24,373 bases of DNA, taken from contig JAFAAX010000072.1 of the NCBI GenBank assembly GCA_023426345.1, positions 1-24,373 on the forward strand, given 5' to 3'. This document shows, one piece after another, positions 1 to 7,680 of the stretch. Numbering within the stretch: position 1 is the stretch's first letter; each line of letters starts with the position of its first letter. The notes below the pieces were generated by a model. The model made no database searches. It saw only the letters and a program-made list of their open reading frames with translations, and was not told where the DNA came from. This DNA comes from Actinomycetes bacterium. GTDB taxonomy: Bacteria > Actinomycetota > Actinomycetes > Actinomycetales > Actinomycetaceae. The translations under genes and the position numbers were made by a program.

Positions 1-34
1 CCCCCCCCCCCCCCCCGCCCCCCCCCACCCCGGG
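1..34. other. C-rich low-complexity edge
   Basis: The first 30 bases are almost only C, with a single G at 17 and a single A at 27. The run lies just beyond the 3' end of ino1. The opposite window edge is also rich in G/C runs. This may be a natural homopolymer tract or an assembly end; the sequence cannot tell which. Confidence 0.6.
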
Positions 35-48
35 GCGGCGCACGCCGC
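35..48 (-). terminator. GC hairpin downstream of ino1
   Basis: GCGGC and GCCGC form a perfect 5-bp stem around a GCAC loop, 22 bases past the ino1 stop codon. There is no T tract on the exit side, only G/C, so it would be a non-canonical hairpin terminator at best. A second weak stem (AGCGC/GCGCT) lies at about 61-78, over the stop codon. Confidence 0.3.
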
Positions 49-70
49 TCGGCAGACTCTCAGCGCGGGC

Positions 71-1150
71 TCAGCGCTCGACCTCGCCGCGGATGAAGGC
101 CTCGACGGCCGCGCGGGCGGCCTCGTCGGGGCGCTGCTCCGGCGGGGACTTCATGAAGTACGCGGCGGGGGACAGCAGTGGGCCCGAGATGCCGCGGTCC
201 AGCCCGATCTTCGCGGCGCGGATCGCGTCGATGACGATGCCCGCGGAGTTCGGGGAGTCCCAGACCTCGAGCTTGTACTCGATAGAGATCGGAACATCTC
301 CGAAGGTCGTGCCCTCCACGCGGACGAACGCGAACTTGCGGTCGTCGAGCCACGGCACGTAGTCCGACGGGCCGACGTGGACATTGCGGGGATCCAGCTT
401 CCCGCGCATGTTCGACGTGACGGCGTTCGTCTTCGAAATCTTCTTGGACTCCAGGCGGTCGCGCTGCAGCATGTTCTTGAAGTCCATGTTGCCGCCGACG
501 TTGAGCTGGTACGTGCGGTCGATGCGCACCCCCCGGTCCTCCATGAGGCGCACCAGGTCGCGGTGGCTGATGGTGGCGCCGAACTGGCTCTTGATGTCGT
601 CGCCGATGATCGGCAGGCCGGCGGCGCGGAACTTGTCCGCCCACTCGGGCCGCGACGCGATGAACACGGGCATGCAGTTGATGAACGCGCATCCCGCGTC
701 GATCGCCGCCTGCGCGTAGTAGCGGTCCGCCTGCTCGGAGCCGACGGGCAGGTAGGAGACGACGACGTCGACGTCCGCGTCCCGCAGCACCTGGGCGACA
801 TCGACGGGCTCGGCGGGCGACTCCGTGATCGTCTCGCGGTAGTAGTCGCCCAGTCCGTCGCCGGTCACGCCGCGCTGGACGATGACGCCGGTGGGCGGCA
901 CGTCGGCGATGTGGATCGTGCAGTTCTGGGACGCCGTGATCGCCTCGGCCAGGTCCAGGCCGACCTTCGCGTCGTCGACGTCGAAGGCGGCGACGATCTG
1001 CACGTCGCGGACGTGGTAGTCGCCGAAGACGACGTGCATGAGTCCCGGAATGGTGTCCTCGGGCGAGGCATCGTGGTAGTACTGGATTCCCTGCACCAGG
1101 GAGGAGGCGCAGTTCCCCACGCCGACGATCGCTGTTCGGATGGGTGTCAT
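71..1150 (-). CDS. ino1: myo-inositol-1-phosphate synthase
   Basis: This 359-residue protein is predicted to convert glucose 6-phosphate to inositol 3-phosphate with NAD. In actinobacteria that is the entry step to phosphatidylinositol and mycothiol. The N-terminus is a Rossmann start, AIVGVGNCASSLVQG (about residues 7-21). A family-typical stretch with NVGGNMDFKNM lies in the second half, in the NAD/catalytic region of the short actinobacterial form. The start was set at ATG 1150 (MTPIRTAIV); the longer reading upstream has no family-like residues. A purine-rich AGAGAAGAG lies a little far upstream as a weak ribosome site. It is 70 bp behind the PadR gene on the same strand, the same order as Rv0047c-Rv0046c in Mycobacterium tuberculosis, so the two are probably co-transcribed. 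No key residue appears to be missing. Confidence 0.95.
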   Translation of the reverse strand: MTPIRTAIVGVGNCASSLVQGIQYYHDASPEDTIPGLMHVVFGDYHVRDVQIVAAFDVDDAKVGLDLAEAITASQNCTIHIADVPPTGVIVQRGVTGDGLGDYYRETITESPAEPVDVAQVLRDADVDVVVSYLPVGSEQADRYYAQAAIDAGCAFINCMPVFIASRPEWADKFRAAGLPIIGDDIKSQFGATISHRDLVRLMEDRGVRIDRTYQLNVGGNMDFKNMLQRDRLESKKISKTNAVTSNMRGKLDPRNVHVGPSDYVPWLDDRKFAFVRVEGTTFGDVPISIEYKLEVWDSPNSAGIVIDAIRAAKIGLDRGISGPLLSPAAYFMKSPPEQRPDEAARAAVEAFIRGEVER

Positions 1151-1220
1151 GAAGGTGTTCTCTTCTCTTCTGTGGGTTCGCGGCGCTGCCACGCCGCCGG
1201 ACCGTTCGGGGTCGCCCGCG

Positions 1221-1817
1221 TCAGATCGACGAGGGCGGCCCCGTTCGGTGGATCGGGGGCTCCACTGCGGGCGCAGGAGCCTGTGGAGCTGGCGACGCGG
1301 GTGTGGATTGCACGGTGGCGATGAGACGGTCGAGCCACGTGATCTCGCGGTCGACCACGTCGTCCTCGTACTGGCGCCGCACGAGCTTCCACGGGTCGTG
1401 CTCCTGGTTGCCGCGGGCGGCCCGCTTGGTCTCGCGGCGCTCCAGCACGCGGGCGCGGCGGTCCTGGAGCAGGCGCAGCCGCGCCGCCGGGGAGGCCTGG
1501 GACATCAGGCCCAGCGCCACGGCGAAGGACTCGTCGTCGCTGTCGACGTGCTCCAGCGACTCGGTGAGGTGGGCGCGTCCGGCCTCGGTGATCGCGTAGG
1601 TGATGTGGGCCCGGCGCCCGGGCTTGACGGGGGAGGCCTCGGCCGTGATCAATCCGGCCTCCTCCAGCCGGTGCAGCGCCGGGTAGAGGGAGCCGAAGGA
1701 GAGGCGGCGCATCGTGCCGACCGACTCGGACAGCCGCTTGCGCAGTTCGTAGCCGTGGGTGGGCCGGCCGAGTTCCCCCAGCAGCGCCAGTTCCAGCATC
1801 TCGGCGCGAACGCCCAT
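1221..1817 (-). CDS. PadR-family transcriptional regulator
   Basis: This 198-residue protein has an N-terminal PadR winged helix of about 85 residues: LELALLGEL, then THGYELRKRL, LSFGSLYPALHRLEEAGLI and a wing ending near YAITEAGRAHL. A helical C-terminal dimerisation part follows (about 95-170), with a proline/alanine-rich end. The start at ATG 1817 is supported by a strong AAGGGGG ribosome site 5-11 bases upstream; the longer open frame starts have no such site. It stands directly in front of ino1 on the same strand. In other actinobacteria a PadR gene is also paired with inositol synthase, so control of ino1 and of itself is the likely role. The ligand is unknown. The function as a DNA-binding regulator is firm; the target is inference from the neighbourhood. 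Confidence 0.9.
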   Translation of the reverse strand: MGVRAEMLELALLGELGRPTHGYELRKRLSESVGTMRRLSFGSLYPALHRLEEAGLITAEASPVKPGRRAHITYAITEAGRAHLTESLEHVDSDDESFAVALGLMSQASPAARLRLLQDRRARVLERRETKRAARGNQEHDPWKLVRRQYEDDVVDREITWLDRLIATVQSTPASPAPQAPAPAVEPPIHRTGPPSSI

Positions 1818-1870
1818 CGTGGCCCCCTTCCGCAGCGTTTCGGCTCGACGCGTTCCCGTGGCCCGACGGC

Positions 1871-1911
1871 CACATGTCGACACGATATATCGACGCGCTA
1901 CTTTATCACCA
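1871..1911 (-). promoter_or_regulatory. palindrome and likely promoter of padR-ino1
   Basis: CGATATATCG at 1883-1892 is a perfect 10-bp palindrome in an AT-rich island within otherwise GC-rich DNA, 66 bases upstream of the PadR start. Read on the minus strand, GTGATA followed 16 bases later by TATCGT could serve as -35/-10. The palindrome overlaps this -10, which suits autorepression by PadR. This is inference from position and symmetry. Confidence 0.45.
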
Positions 1912-1990
1912 GTGGATGCGAGATCGGTGCTCTTTCGCCGCGAGATCGACACGGTCGCGGGCGGCGACGCCCTCGTGCGCCGTGGGTCCG

Positions 1991-2018
1991 TAGACTGGCG
2001 ACGACCGACGGGGGGATG
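1991..2018 (+). promoter_or_regulatory. possible -10 and ribosome site of the moxR operon
   Basis: TAGACT at 1991-1996 fits the actinobacterial TANNNT -10 pattern, 24 bases before the moxR start. GGGGGA at about 2011-2016 is a good ribosome site 4-5 bases before the ATG at 2021. I see no convincing -35. Confidence 0.35.
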
Positions 2019-2020
2019 CG

Positions 2021-2971
2021 ATGACGGATGTGGCGGCGCTGGCGGAGCGGATCCGCGAGGCGGTGAACCGTGTGATCTCGGGCCGGCCCGACGCCGTCGA
2101 CGCCGCCGTGTGCACCCTGCTGGCGGGCGGGCACCTGCTCCTCGAAGACGTGCCCGGCGTCGGCAAGACGACGCTCGCCCAGGCGTTGGCGCGCAGCATC
2201 GACACGCGGGCCACGCGCGTCCAGTTCACCTCCGACATGCTCCCCACGGACGTCACGGGCGTCTCCGTCTTCGACCCGTCGACCCGGGAGTTCCGGTTCC
2301 ACCCCGGACCCGTGTTCACCCACGTCCTCATCGGCGACGAGGTCAACCGCGCCACCCCGAAGACCCAGTCCGCCCTGCTGGAGGCCATGGGCGAGCACCA
2401 GGTGAGCGTCGACGGCCAGACGCTGCCCCTGCCCGCGCCCTTCCTGGTGGTGGCCACGCAGAATCCGCAGGACATGGAGGGCACGTTCCCACTGCCGGAG
2501 GCCCAGCGGGACCGCTTCATGGCCCGCCTCTCTCTGGGCTATCCCGCTCCGCCGGATGAGCTCGCGATGCTGCGGGCCCGCGGGGGCGCCGACCCGCTCG
2601 ACGCCGTCGTCCCAGTGGCCACCGTCGAGGAGGTCATCGCCGCCCAGGCGGCGGTGGCCGCGACCCGAGTGTCCGACGCCGTCGCGCGCTACATCGTCTC
2701 CCTGATCGGGGCCACGCGCGTCCACCCCGGCATCGCCCTGGGCGCCAGCCCGCGCGCGACCCTGCACCTGGCCGCGATGGCCCGCGCCCGCGCAGCGACG
2801 CGGGGACGCGACTACGTGTCGCCGGACGACGTGGCGGCGCTCGCGGCCATCGTCCTGCCCCACCGGCTGGTCGCGCGCGGGCGCCACGCCTCGTCCCTGG
2901 ACGCGCTGGGCGCGGCCGCAGGCGTCATCGAGGAGATCCTGGGCTATCTCCCGGTCCCCGGGCTGGATTGA
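2021..2971 (+). CDS. MoxR-family AAA+ ATPase
   Basis: This 316-residue protein is a MoxR-type AAA+ ATPase, a family thought to act as a chaperone or remodeller of partner proteins. It shows Walker A DVPGVGKTT (residues 43-51), Walker B with D106-E107 followed by the MoxR-typical VNRA, sensor 1 VVATQNP (143-149), and the lid region with PLPEAQRDRF after it. The length is normal for the family. ATG 2021 follows a GGGGGA ribosome site. The stop codon TGA overlaps the probable TTG start of the DUF58 gene. MoxR, DUF58 and transglutaminase genes are a recurrent operon, so the substrate is likely one of the two downstream proteins. The exact role is unknown in this setting. Confidence 0.93.
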   Translation: MTDVAALAERIREAVNRVISGRPDAVDAAVCTLLAGGHLLLEDVPGVGKTTLAQALARSIDTRATRVQFTSDMLPTDVTGVSVFDPSTREFRFHPGPVFTHVLIGDEVNRATPKTQSALLEAMGEHQVSVDGQTLPLPAPFLVVATQNPQDMEGTFPLPEAQRDRFMARLSLGYPAPPDELAMLRARGGADPLDAVVPVATVEEVIAAQAAVAATRVSDAVARYIVSLIGATRVHPGIALGASPRATLHLAAMARARAATRGRDYVSPDDVAALAAIVLPHRLVARGRHASSLDALGAAAGVIEEILGYLPVPGLD

Positions 2972-4071
2972 CGGTGGCACGCGCGCGCGGCCCGGCCGTG
3001 CTCCCCACCCGGCGCGGGTGGGGCGTGCTGGCCGTCGGCGCGGGGACGGCGGGCATCTGGGCGGTCGTGCGCCTCCACGAGGTCCTGCTGTTGGCCGTCC
3101 TGTGCCTGGCGGCCGTCCTCGTCGCGTGCCTGGAGGCGGGCGCGGTCGGCGTGTGGGCGCGCCCGACCGTCCGCGTCTCCACGTCGGACGCGACGCCGAC
3201 GGCGGGAGAGCGGGTGGGCGTGGTCGTCGGCCTCCGCCACCGATTCCCCGTCGCCGTTCCCCTCACCGTCATCACCCGCGTCGATCAGGGCGTCCCCGCC
3301 CGTCGCGCCGCCACCGTCCGCCGGGGCCGCGGCCTCCGGATGAGACTGCGCATCGAGGCCGGACCTCGCGGGCCCCACCGGTTCGCGGTGGAGCGCCTGG
3401 AGGCCGAGGACCCCCTGGGTTTGGCGCGGCTGCGGATGCGCGCCGTCGGACGGACCGGCGTCGACCTGCTGGTCCTGCCCCGGCTCCTCGGGGTCGGCGA
3501 CCTCCCGCGCACCGGTGGCGACGAGGGCGCCGAGCTCGCCCGACCGGGATCCGGCGAGCCCGCGGGCAACCTCCGCGACTACCGGGCGGGGGATCCCCTG
3601 CGTCTCGTCCACTGGAAGCAGACGGCCCGGCAGGGCCGGCTCCTCGTCAACGTCCCCGAGTCCGGCTCCGGCACCGTGCGCACCGTCGTGCTGGTCACGG
3701 ACAGCGAGGCGCACGGGGGAGCCGGGCCGACGTTCGAGCTGTCCGTCTCCGTGGCCGCGACCCTCGCCCTGGAGTGGCTGGAGCGGGGCGAGGACGTCCA
3801 GATCGTCCTCGGATCCCAGGACACGGCCTACCGTCCGGGCGACGCCGACCGCGTGATGCTGGCCCTCGCGGCCGTCCAGACCGGTCCGAGCGGCGCGCTG
3901 CCGCCGCTGCGCCGAGACGCCCTGATCGTCACCGGATTCCTCACGCCGCGGATCCTGAGGTCCCTGACCCCTGACACTCAGGGGACCGTCCTGCTCACGC
4001 GCGCCGGCGCCGCTGCAACGGCGCCTCCGGGGTGGCGGATCGCCACGATCGGGGGACAGCCGGATGACTGA
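2968..4071 (+). CDS. DUF58 (von Willebrand-like) membrane protein
   Basis: Of 367 residues, the first 55 or so hold two short membrane segments (about 16-32 and 36-55). A long extracytoplasmic or beta-rich part follows, then the DUF58 signature NLRDYRAGDPLRLVHWKQTA (about 209-228), with GRLLV just after it. The start is uncertain: TTG 2968 overlaps the MoxR stop, whereas GTG 2974 begins two codons later; both have only a poor ribosome site, which suggests translational coupling. It overlaps the transglutaminase gene by eight bases. DUF58 proteins accompany MoxR ATPases and often carry a vWA-like fold. A role in the cell envelope is inferred from the neighbouring transglutaminase and is not shown by the sequence. 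Confidence 0.88.
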   Translation: MTVARARGPAVLPTRRGWGVLAVGAGTAGIWAVVRLHEVLLLAVLCLAAVLVACLEAGAVGVWARPTVRVSTSDATPTAGERVGVVVGLRHRFPVAVPLTVITRVDQGVPARRAATVRRGRGLRMRLRIEAGPRGPHRFAVERLEAEDPLGLARLRMRAVGRTGVDLLVLPRLLGVGDLPRTGGDEGAELARPGSGEPAGNLRDYRAGDPLRLVHWKQTARQGRLLVNVPESGSGTVRTVVLVTDSEAHGGAGPTFELSVSVAATLALEWLERGEDVQIVLGSQDTAYRPGDADRVMLALAAVQTGPSGALPPLRRDALIVTGFLTPRILRSLTPDTQGTVLLTRAGAAATAPPGWRIATIGGQPDD

Positions 4072-6448
4072 CCGGACAGAGCCCCGGTGGCGGATCCTCG
4101 CCGCGGCTCTCATGGCGATCGCGCTCTTCGCGGTCGCGATCGACGGCCTCGGCGTCGTGCTGGAACCCGGCGGGTGGGCGCGGTGGGCGCTGGGCGTCGC
4201 CGCGGTGACGCTCGGAGGGTCGGCGGCGGCGCGCGCCCTGGTGCCCCACTGGAGGATCGGCGCCTGCGCAGTCGGACTCGCGGCGGGAGCAGTGGCGACC
4301 GGCGCCGAGGCCTGGTCGGCGGGCCGCCTGGATGACTGGCTGTCTGATCCGGCCCTCCTCATCCAGGGGGCCCGCGTCGCTCTCTACACCGGATCGGCGC
4401 CCGTCCCCGTGCAGGGCGGCCTCGTCGAGTTGACGGTGGTCGCATGCCTCGCGTTGTCGTGGCTATCGTGCCTGCTCATCGTCGGCATGGACGCACGCCT
4501 GCTGGGCGGGGTGGTGCCCGCCGCCCTGCTGGTGGTCGGCCCCGCCGTGACCTCGCACCGGACTCCGGGCGCCCTGCTGGCGGCGGCCGGGGCGCTGCTG
4601 CTGGCGCTGCTGTGGATCGGGGCGCCGCGGCGTCGGGGGGCCTGGCGCGGGCCCGTGGCCATCGCAGTGACGATCGCGATGGCCGCCGGACTCGCCGCGG
4701 TCCTGCCCACCGGCCGGGACCGCGTGTGGAACACGGAGGCGAACGCCGTCGGACCCCTGGCGGCCGGCGTCCCCGACGTCACGATCGCCCTGTCCGAGGA
4801 CCTGCGCGACGCCGGCACGACACCGGTGTTCCGGTACAAGAACGTGCCGGCGGACCAGTCCGCGCGATTCACGCTGGCCGTCCTCACCGAGCTCGAGGGC
4901 GCGACGTGGCGTCCCGAGGACCGGACGGACCCCTCCGGGGCGGAGGTGCTCAATCCGCGATCGCCGCTGGTGTCCTCCGACCCCGCGGCGGCCTCGTGGA
5001 GCTCGTCCACCACGGCGGCCACCCGGATCCCGATCGACGTGGAGGGACTGGTGAGCACCTGGCTGCCCCTGCCCCAGGGCACCCAGCGGGCGATCCCGGT
5101 CAACGCGGGCGACCAGCACTGGCAGTCGGCGGACTGGCAGTGGGTGTCGGATACCCAGACCGCCCGGTCGACCGCGGCGATCACGCAGAGAGGGGACGGC
5201 TATGTCGCCCTCAGCTGCCCGCTGGTCGCCGCCCAGCTGCCGAACGGCTGCGCCACCCTCGGCGACGGATCGGCCTGGCCGATCGCCGACACCGGGTCCG
5301 TCTCCGAGATGGGCGAGTATCTGGATCTGCCCGACGGCGTTCCGGCGTCCGTCGCGGACACCGCCGCCACCGTCACCGCGAACACCGCGAACCGGGCGAG
5401 CGCCGCCGAGGCGCTCACCCAGTGGTTCCACGGGTTCGCCTACGACGAGTCCGCGCCTTACGCGCCCGGCGCCGATCCGTCCGACCCCTACCAGACCATG
5501 ACGGCCTTCCTGGACCAGCGGCGCGGGTACTGCGTCCACTTCGCCACCACGTTCGCCGTCATGGCGCGGTCATTGGGCATGCCGGCCCGCGTGGCCGTCG
5601 GGTACGCGTCGCGCTCCGGCGGCCCCGGATGGAACACGGTGACGGCCGACGACCTCCACGCTTGGCCGGAGATCTACTTCGAGGGCGTCGGATGGGTCGC
5701 CTACGAGCCGACACCCGGCGGCGCGGGCGCCCGGGCCGACGCCGGCGCAGGCGCAGGCGCGGGATCCCAGCAGTCGGGAGACGATCAGTCGAGCGCCGCG
5801 GGTCAGACGGATCCCACGCCGGCGTCCGGTGTCCGCGATCCCGCGGAGGGCCGTCCCGACACCGGCGGTGGGACGCAGTCCGGTTCGGCGGCCGCCGAGC
5901 CGTCGGACCCGTCGGCGGCGTGGGGGCTGCTCGGCGGGGCGCTCGCCCTGGCGGCGGCCGCGCTTCTCATCGCGCCCGCCTGGAGGCGCGGGTCCCTCCG
6001 ACGTCGGCGGCGCCGGGAGATCGACGGCGGCGACCACCCCGCCACCGCCGCATGGGCCGAGTTCGTGGATGCGGCCGTGGACCTGGGGATCCTGACCGTC
6101 CGAGCGGCGCGCCCGCCGGAAGAGGCCCGGCCCCGCCGGAGCTCCTCGTCCCTCAGCGCGCGCGGCCATGCGCTCCCCTCCCACGCCCCGGAGGCGATCG
6201 CCGAAGCTCTGGGCGCGGAGCTTCCCGCTGAGGGCGCGCAAGCCGCCCGCCTGCTGGCCGACGCGGTGGTCGCCGAACGGTTCGGGGACCGGACGCTCGA
6301 CAGGACCGGGCGAGCCCGTCTCCGGCGGGACCTCGACCGCTCGGTGCGTGGCCTGCGGGAGCGCACGAGGAACGGCAGCCGGGTGGCCGCGCGACTGCGG
6401 GCGGCACTGTGGCCGCGGTCGGTGACACGCGCCCTCCGCCCGCACTGA
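4064..6448 (+). CDS. TgpA-like membrane transglutaminase
   Basis: This 794-residue protein has several N-terminal membrane helices (about residues 11-215), a large external domain, a transglutaminase core, a Gly/Ala/Ser/Asp-rich linker (about 553-620), one more membrane helix (GLLGGALALAAAALLIAPAW, about 624-643) and a cytosolic tail like DUF4129. In the core, Cys490 sits in RRGYCVHFATT and His532 in DLHAWPEIYFEG. The third triad position, usually Asp, is Glu548 in VAYEPTPG; as I recall Glu is common in actinobacterial relatives. The protein is the third gene of the MoxR-DUF58 operon, its ATG overlapping the upstream gene by eight bases with GGGGGA in front. It probably acts on cell-surface proteins; the substrate is unknown. 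The alanine/glycine linker is encoded by short GCAGGC repeats near 5745. Confidence 0.9.
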   Translation: MTDRTEPRWRILAAALMAIALFAVAIDGLGVVLEPGGWARWALGVAAVTLGGSAAARALVPHWRIGACAVGLAAGAVATGAEAWSAGRLDDWLSDPALLIQGARVALYTGSAPVPVQGGLVELTVVACLALSWLSCLLIVGMDARLLGGVVPAALLVVGPAVTSHRTPGALLAAAGALLLALLWIGAPRRRGAWRGPVAIAVTIAMAAGLAAVLPTGRDRVWNTEANAVGPLAAGVPDVTIALSEDLRDAGTTPVFRYKNVPADQSARFTLAVLTELEGATWRPEDRTDPSGAEVLNPRSPLVSSDPAAASWSSSTTAATRIPIDVEGLVSTWLPLPQGTQRAIPVNAGDQHWQSADWQWVSDTQTARSTAAITQRGDGYVALSCPLVAAQLPNGCATLGDGSAWPIADTGSVSEMGEYLDLPDGVPASVADTAATVTANTANRASAAEALTQWFHGFAYDESAPYAPGADPSDPYQTMTAFLDQRRGYCVHFATTFAVMARSLGMPARVAVGYASRSGGPGWNTVTADDLHAWPEIYFEGVGWVAYEPTPGGAGARADAGAGAGAGSQQSGDDQSSAAGQTDPTPASGVRDPAEGRPDTGGGTQSGSAAAEPSDPSAAWGLLGGALALAAAALLIAPAWRRGSLRRRRRREIDGGDHPATAAWAEFVDAAVDLGILTVRAARPPEEARPRRSSSSLSARGHALPSHAPEAIAEALGAELPAEGAQAARLLADAVVAERFGDRTLDRTGRARLRRDLDRSVRGLRERTRNGSRVAARLRAALWPRSVTRALRPH

Positions 6449-6490
6449 GGAGGTCCGCCCATCCGGGCCCGCGAGGTCCGCCCATCCGAT
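6449..6490 (-). repeat. two tandem 23-bp units (family A)
   Basis: GAGGTCCGCCCATCCG occurs twice, at 6450-6465 and 6473-6488, a period of exactly 23. Read on the minus strand the cores are GCGGACCTCG (6481-6472) and GCGGACCTCC (6458-6449). The same core and the same 23-bp period recur at 15287-15319 and inside hrpA at 22250-22318. The array begins right after the transglutaminase stop codon. Confidence 0.8.
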
Positions 6491-6709
6491 CGCCTATTCG
6501 ACAGCGCCTCCAGAGACGGTAGACGGGCTCGCCCGCGCGGGTGATCTCCTCCAGACCAGCGAGAGGTCGCCCTCGGACGTGAACGTGTGGCGCCAATCGT
6601 CGACCTCGAACGCCGCGGGGCCGCGCAGGGGGAGGCTCTCATCGCCGTGCCGCAGGGACTCGACCGGCGGCGCCGTCGCGTCGGCGGATCGCTTGGCTCG
6701 GACGAGGAA

Positions 6710-6726
6710 GGCCGCCAGCGGCGGCC
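6710..6726. repeat. short perfect hairpin before methyltransferase
   Basis: GGCCGCC and GGCGGCC form a perfect 7-bp stem around AGC. It sits four bases upstream of the presumed -10 of the methyltransferase gene. It could be an operator or simply a product of base composition. Confidence 0.4.
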
Positions 6727-6730
6727 AGCA

Positions 6731-6743
6731 TAAGCTGGCAGGC
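6731..6743 (+). promoter_or_regulatory. leaderless-type promoter of methyltransferase
   Basis: TAAGCT at 6731-6736 fits TANNNT and ends seven bases before the ATG at 6744. That places the transcript start at or beside the start codon, so the mRNA is probably leaderless. No ribosome site of the usual kind is present. No clear -35 is visible. Confidence 0.5.
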
Positions 6744-7613
6744 ATGACCGATGATTCCGCCGCCCTGGCCGACAATCGCGCGAACTGGGACGACCGCGCC
6801 GACGTCCACGTGCGCTCCGCCTTCTACGATGTCGACGGGTTCGTCGCCGATCCGCGGGCGGTGAGCGCGGTGGTGCGCCGCGATCTGGCCGTCCTGGCGC
6901 CCCACCTTCCCGGTGGCTCGGTCGAGGGCCGCAGCCTCCTCCACCTCCAGTGCCACATCGGCACGGACACCGTCTCGTGGTGGCGGCTCGGCGCTCGAGA
7001 GGTGCATGGACTGGATTTCTCCCCGAACTCGCTGCGCCACGCCCGCGAGATCGCGGAGAGATCGGCGCCCCGGGGCCGGTCCGGGAGATCGGGGGTGACC
7101 TTCGTCGAGGGTGACGCCCGCTTCGCGTCGGCGGCCATCCATCGGCGCTTCGACGTGATCGTCACCAGCAGCGGGACCATCGTCTGGCTGCCGGACCTCG
7201 TGGACTGGGCCCGGTCGATCGCCGGCCTGTTGGAGCCGGGCGGCGTCTTCATGATCCGCGACGACCATCCGATGCTCGCCGCACTGGACTACGACCCCTG
7301 GCAGGTGACCGGCGATTACCTCAGCGGCGGGGGCGAGAACGTCTATGAGGCCGCGGACACCTACACCGACGGGCCCGCGAGGCCCGCGCACACGACGATC
7401 ACGCACACGACGAACCACGAGTGGCATCACGATCTCAGCGAGGTCGTCACCGCCCTGATCGGCGCGGGCCTGAGGATCGAGGCGCTCGGCGAGCACCCGG
7501 CCATGGACTGGGCGCCTGTCGCCGGCATGGTCGAGACCGCCGAGGGCTTCGCGTTCGCGCAGGGCTCGCCGCGCATCCCCCTGACGTTCTCGATGGTGGC
7601 GCGGAGAGCCTGA
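6744..7613 (+). CDS. class I SAM-dependent methyltransferase
   Basis: This 289-residue soluble protein begins NRANWDDRADVHV, a start seen in many actinobacterial UbiE-like methyltransferases. Motif I is LLHLQCHIGTDTVSW (about 65-79), followed by the acidic strand GLDFSPNSL (89-97). FVEGDAR and FDVIVTSSGT represent the later SAM-site and motif IV region, and LLEPGGVFMIRD the post-motif strand. The acceptor substrate cannot be told. The open frame runs back to 6579, but ATG 6744 was chosen because family-like sequence starts there and a TANNNT box lies right in front. It stands alone and converges on the HNH gene with 67 bp between the stop codons. Confidence 0.9.
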   Translation: MTDDSAALADNRANWDDRADVHVRSAFYDVDGFVADPRAVSAVVRRDLAVLAPHLPGGSVEGRSLLHLQCHIGTDTVSWWRLGAREVHGLDFSPNSLRHAREIAERSAPRGRSGRSGVTFVEGDARFASAAIHRRFDVIVTSSGTIVWLPDLVDWARSIAGLLEPGGVFMIRDDHPMLAALDYDPWQVTGDYLSGGGENVYEAADTYTDGPARPAHTTITHTTNHEWHHDLSEVVTALIGAGLRIEALGEHPAMDWAPVAGMVETAEGFAFAQGSPRIPLTFSMVARRA

Positions 7614-7680
7614 CCGTCCCTCCGGATGCCCGGCCGCGAGGTGAATGTGCGCGCGAGAGTGATGCCGTTCGGTGAAGGCG

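Larger units (their letters stand above)
6494..6745 (-). pseudogene. decayed small gene, possibly DUF5680-like
   Basis: A minus-strand frame from ATG 6745 gives 83 residues with coding-like third positions up to about 6555: LAAFLVRAKRSADA near the start and FEVDDWRHTFTSEGDLSLVW later. After that, a different frame continues sensibly with EEITRAGEPVYRLWRRC, which suggests a frameshift near 6550-6560. The FLVRAK start and the GEPV-type end faintly recall small DUF5680-type proteins, but I am not confident of that family. Its ATG shares the CATG at 6743-6746 with the methyltransferase start on the other strand, so it has little room for a promoter. The 23-bp repeat lies at its 3' end. It could also be a chance reading frame. 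Confidence 0.35.

Noticed and set aside
5699..5710. Glu in place of the catalytic Asp as proof of an inactive transglutaminase
   Set aside because: As I recall, Glu in this EPTPG position is common among actinobacterial relatives, so it is not evidence for loss of activity.
4444..6231. Second long plus-strand frame within the transglutaminase gene
   Set aside because: Arg-rich out-of-frame shadow of a clearly coding frame.
7614..7680. Terminator between the convergent methyltransferase and HNH genes
   Set aside because: No stable stem with a T tract on either strand could be seen.
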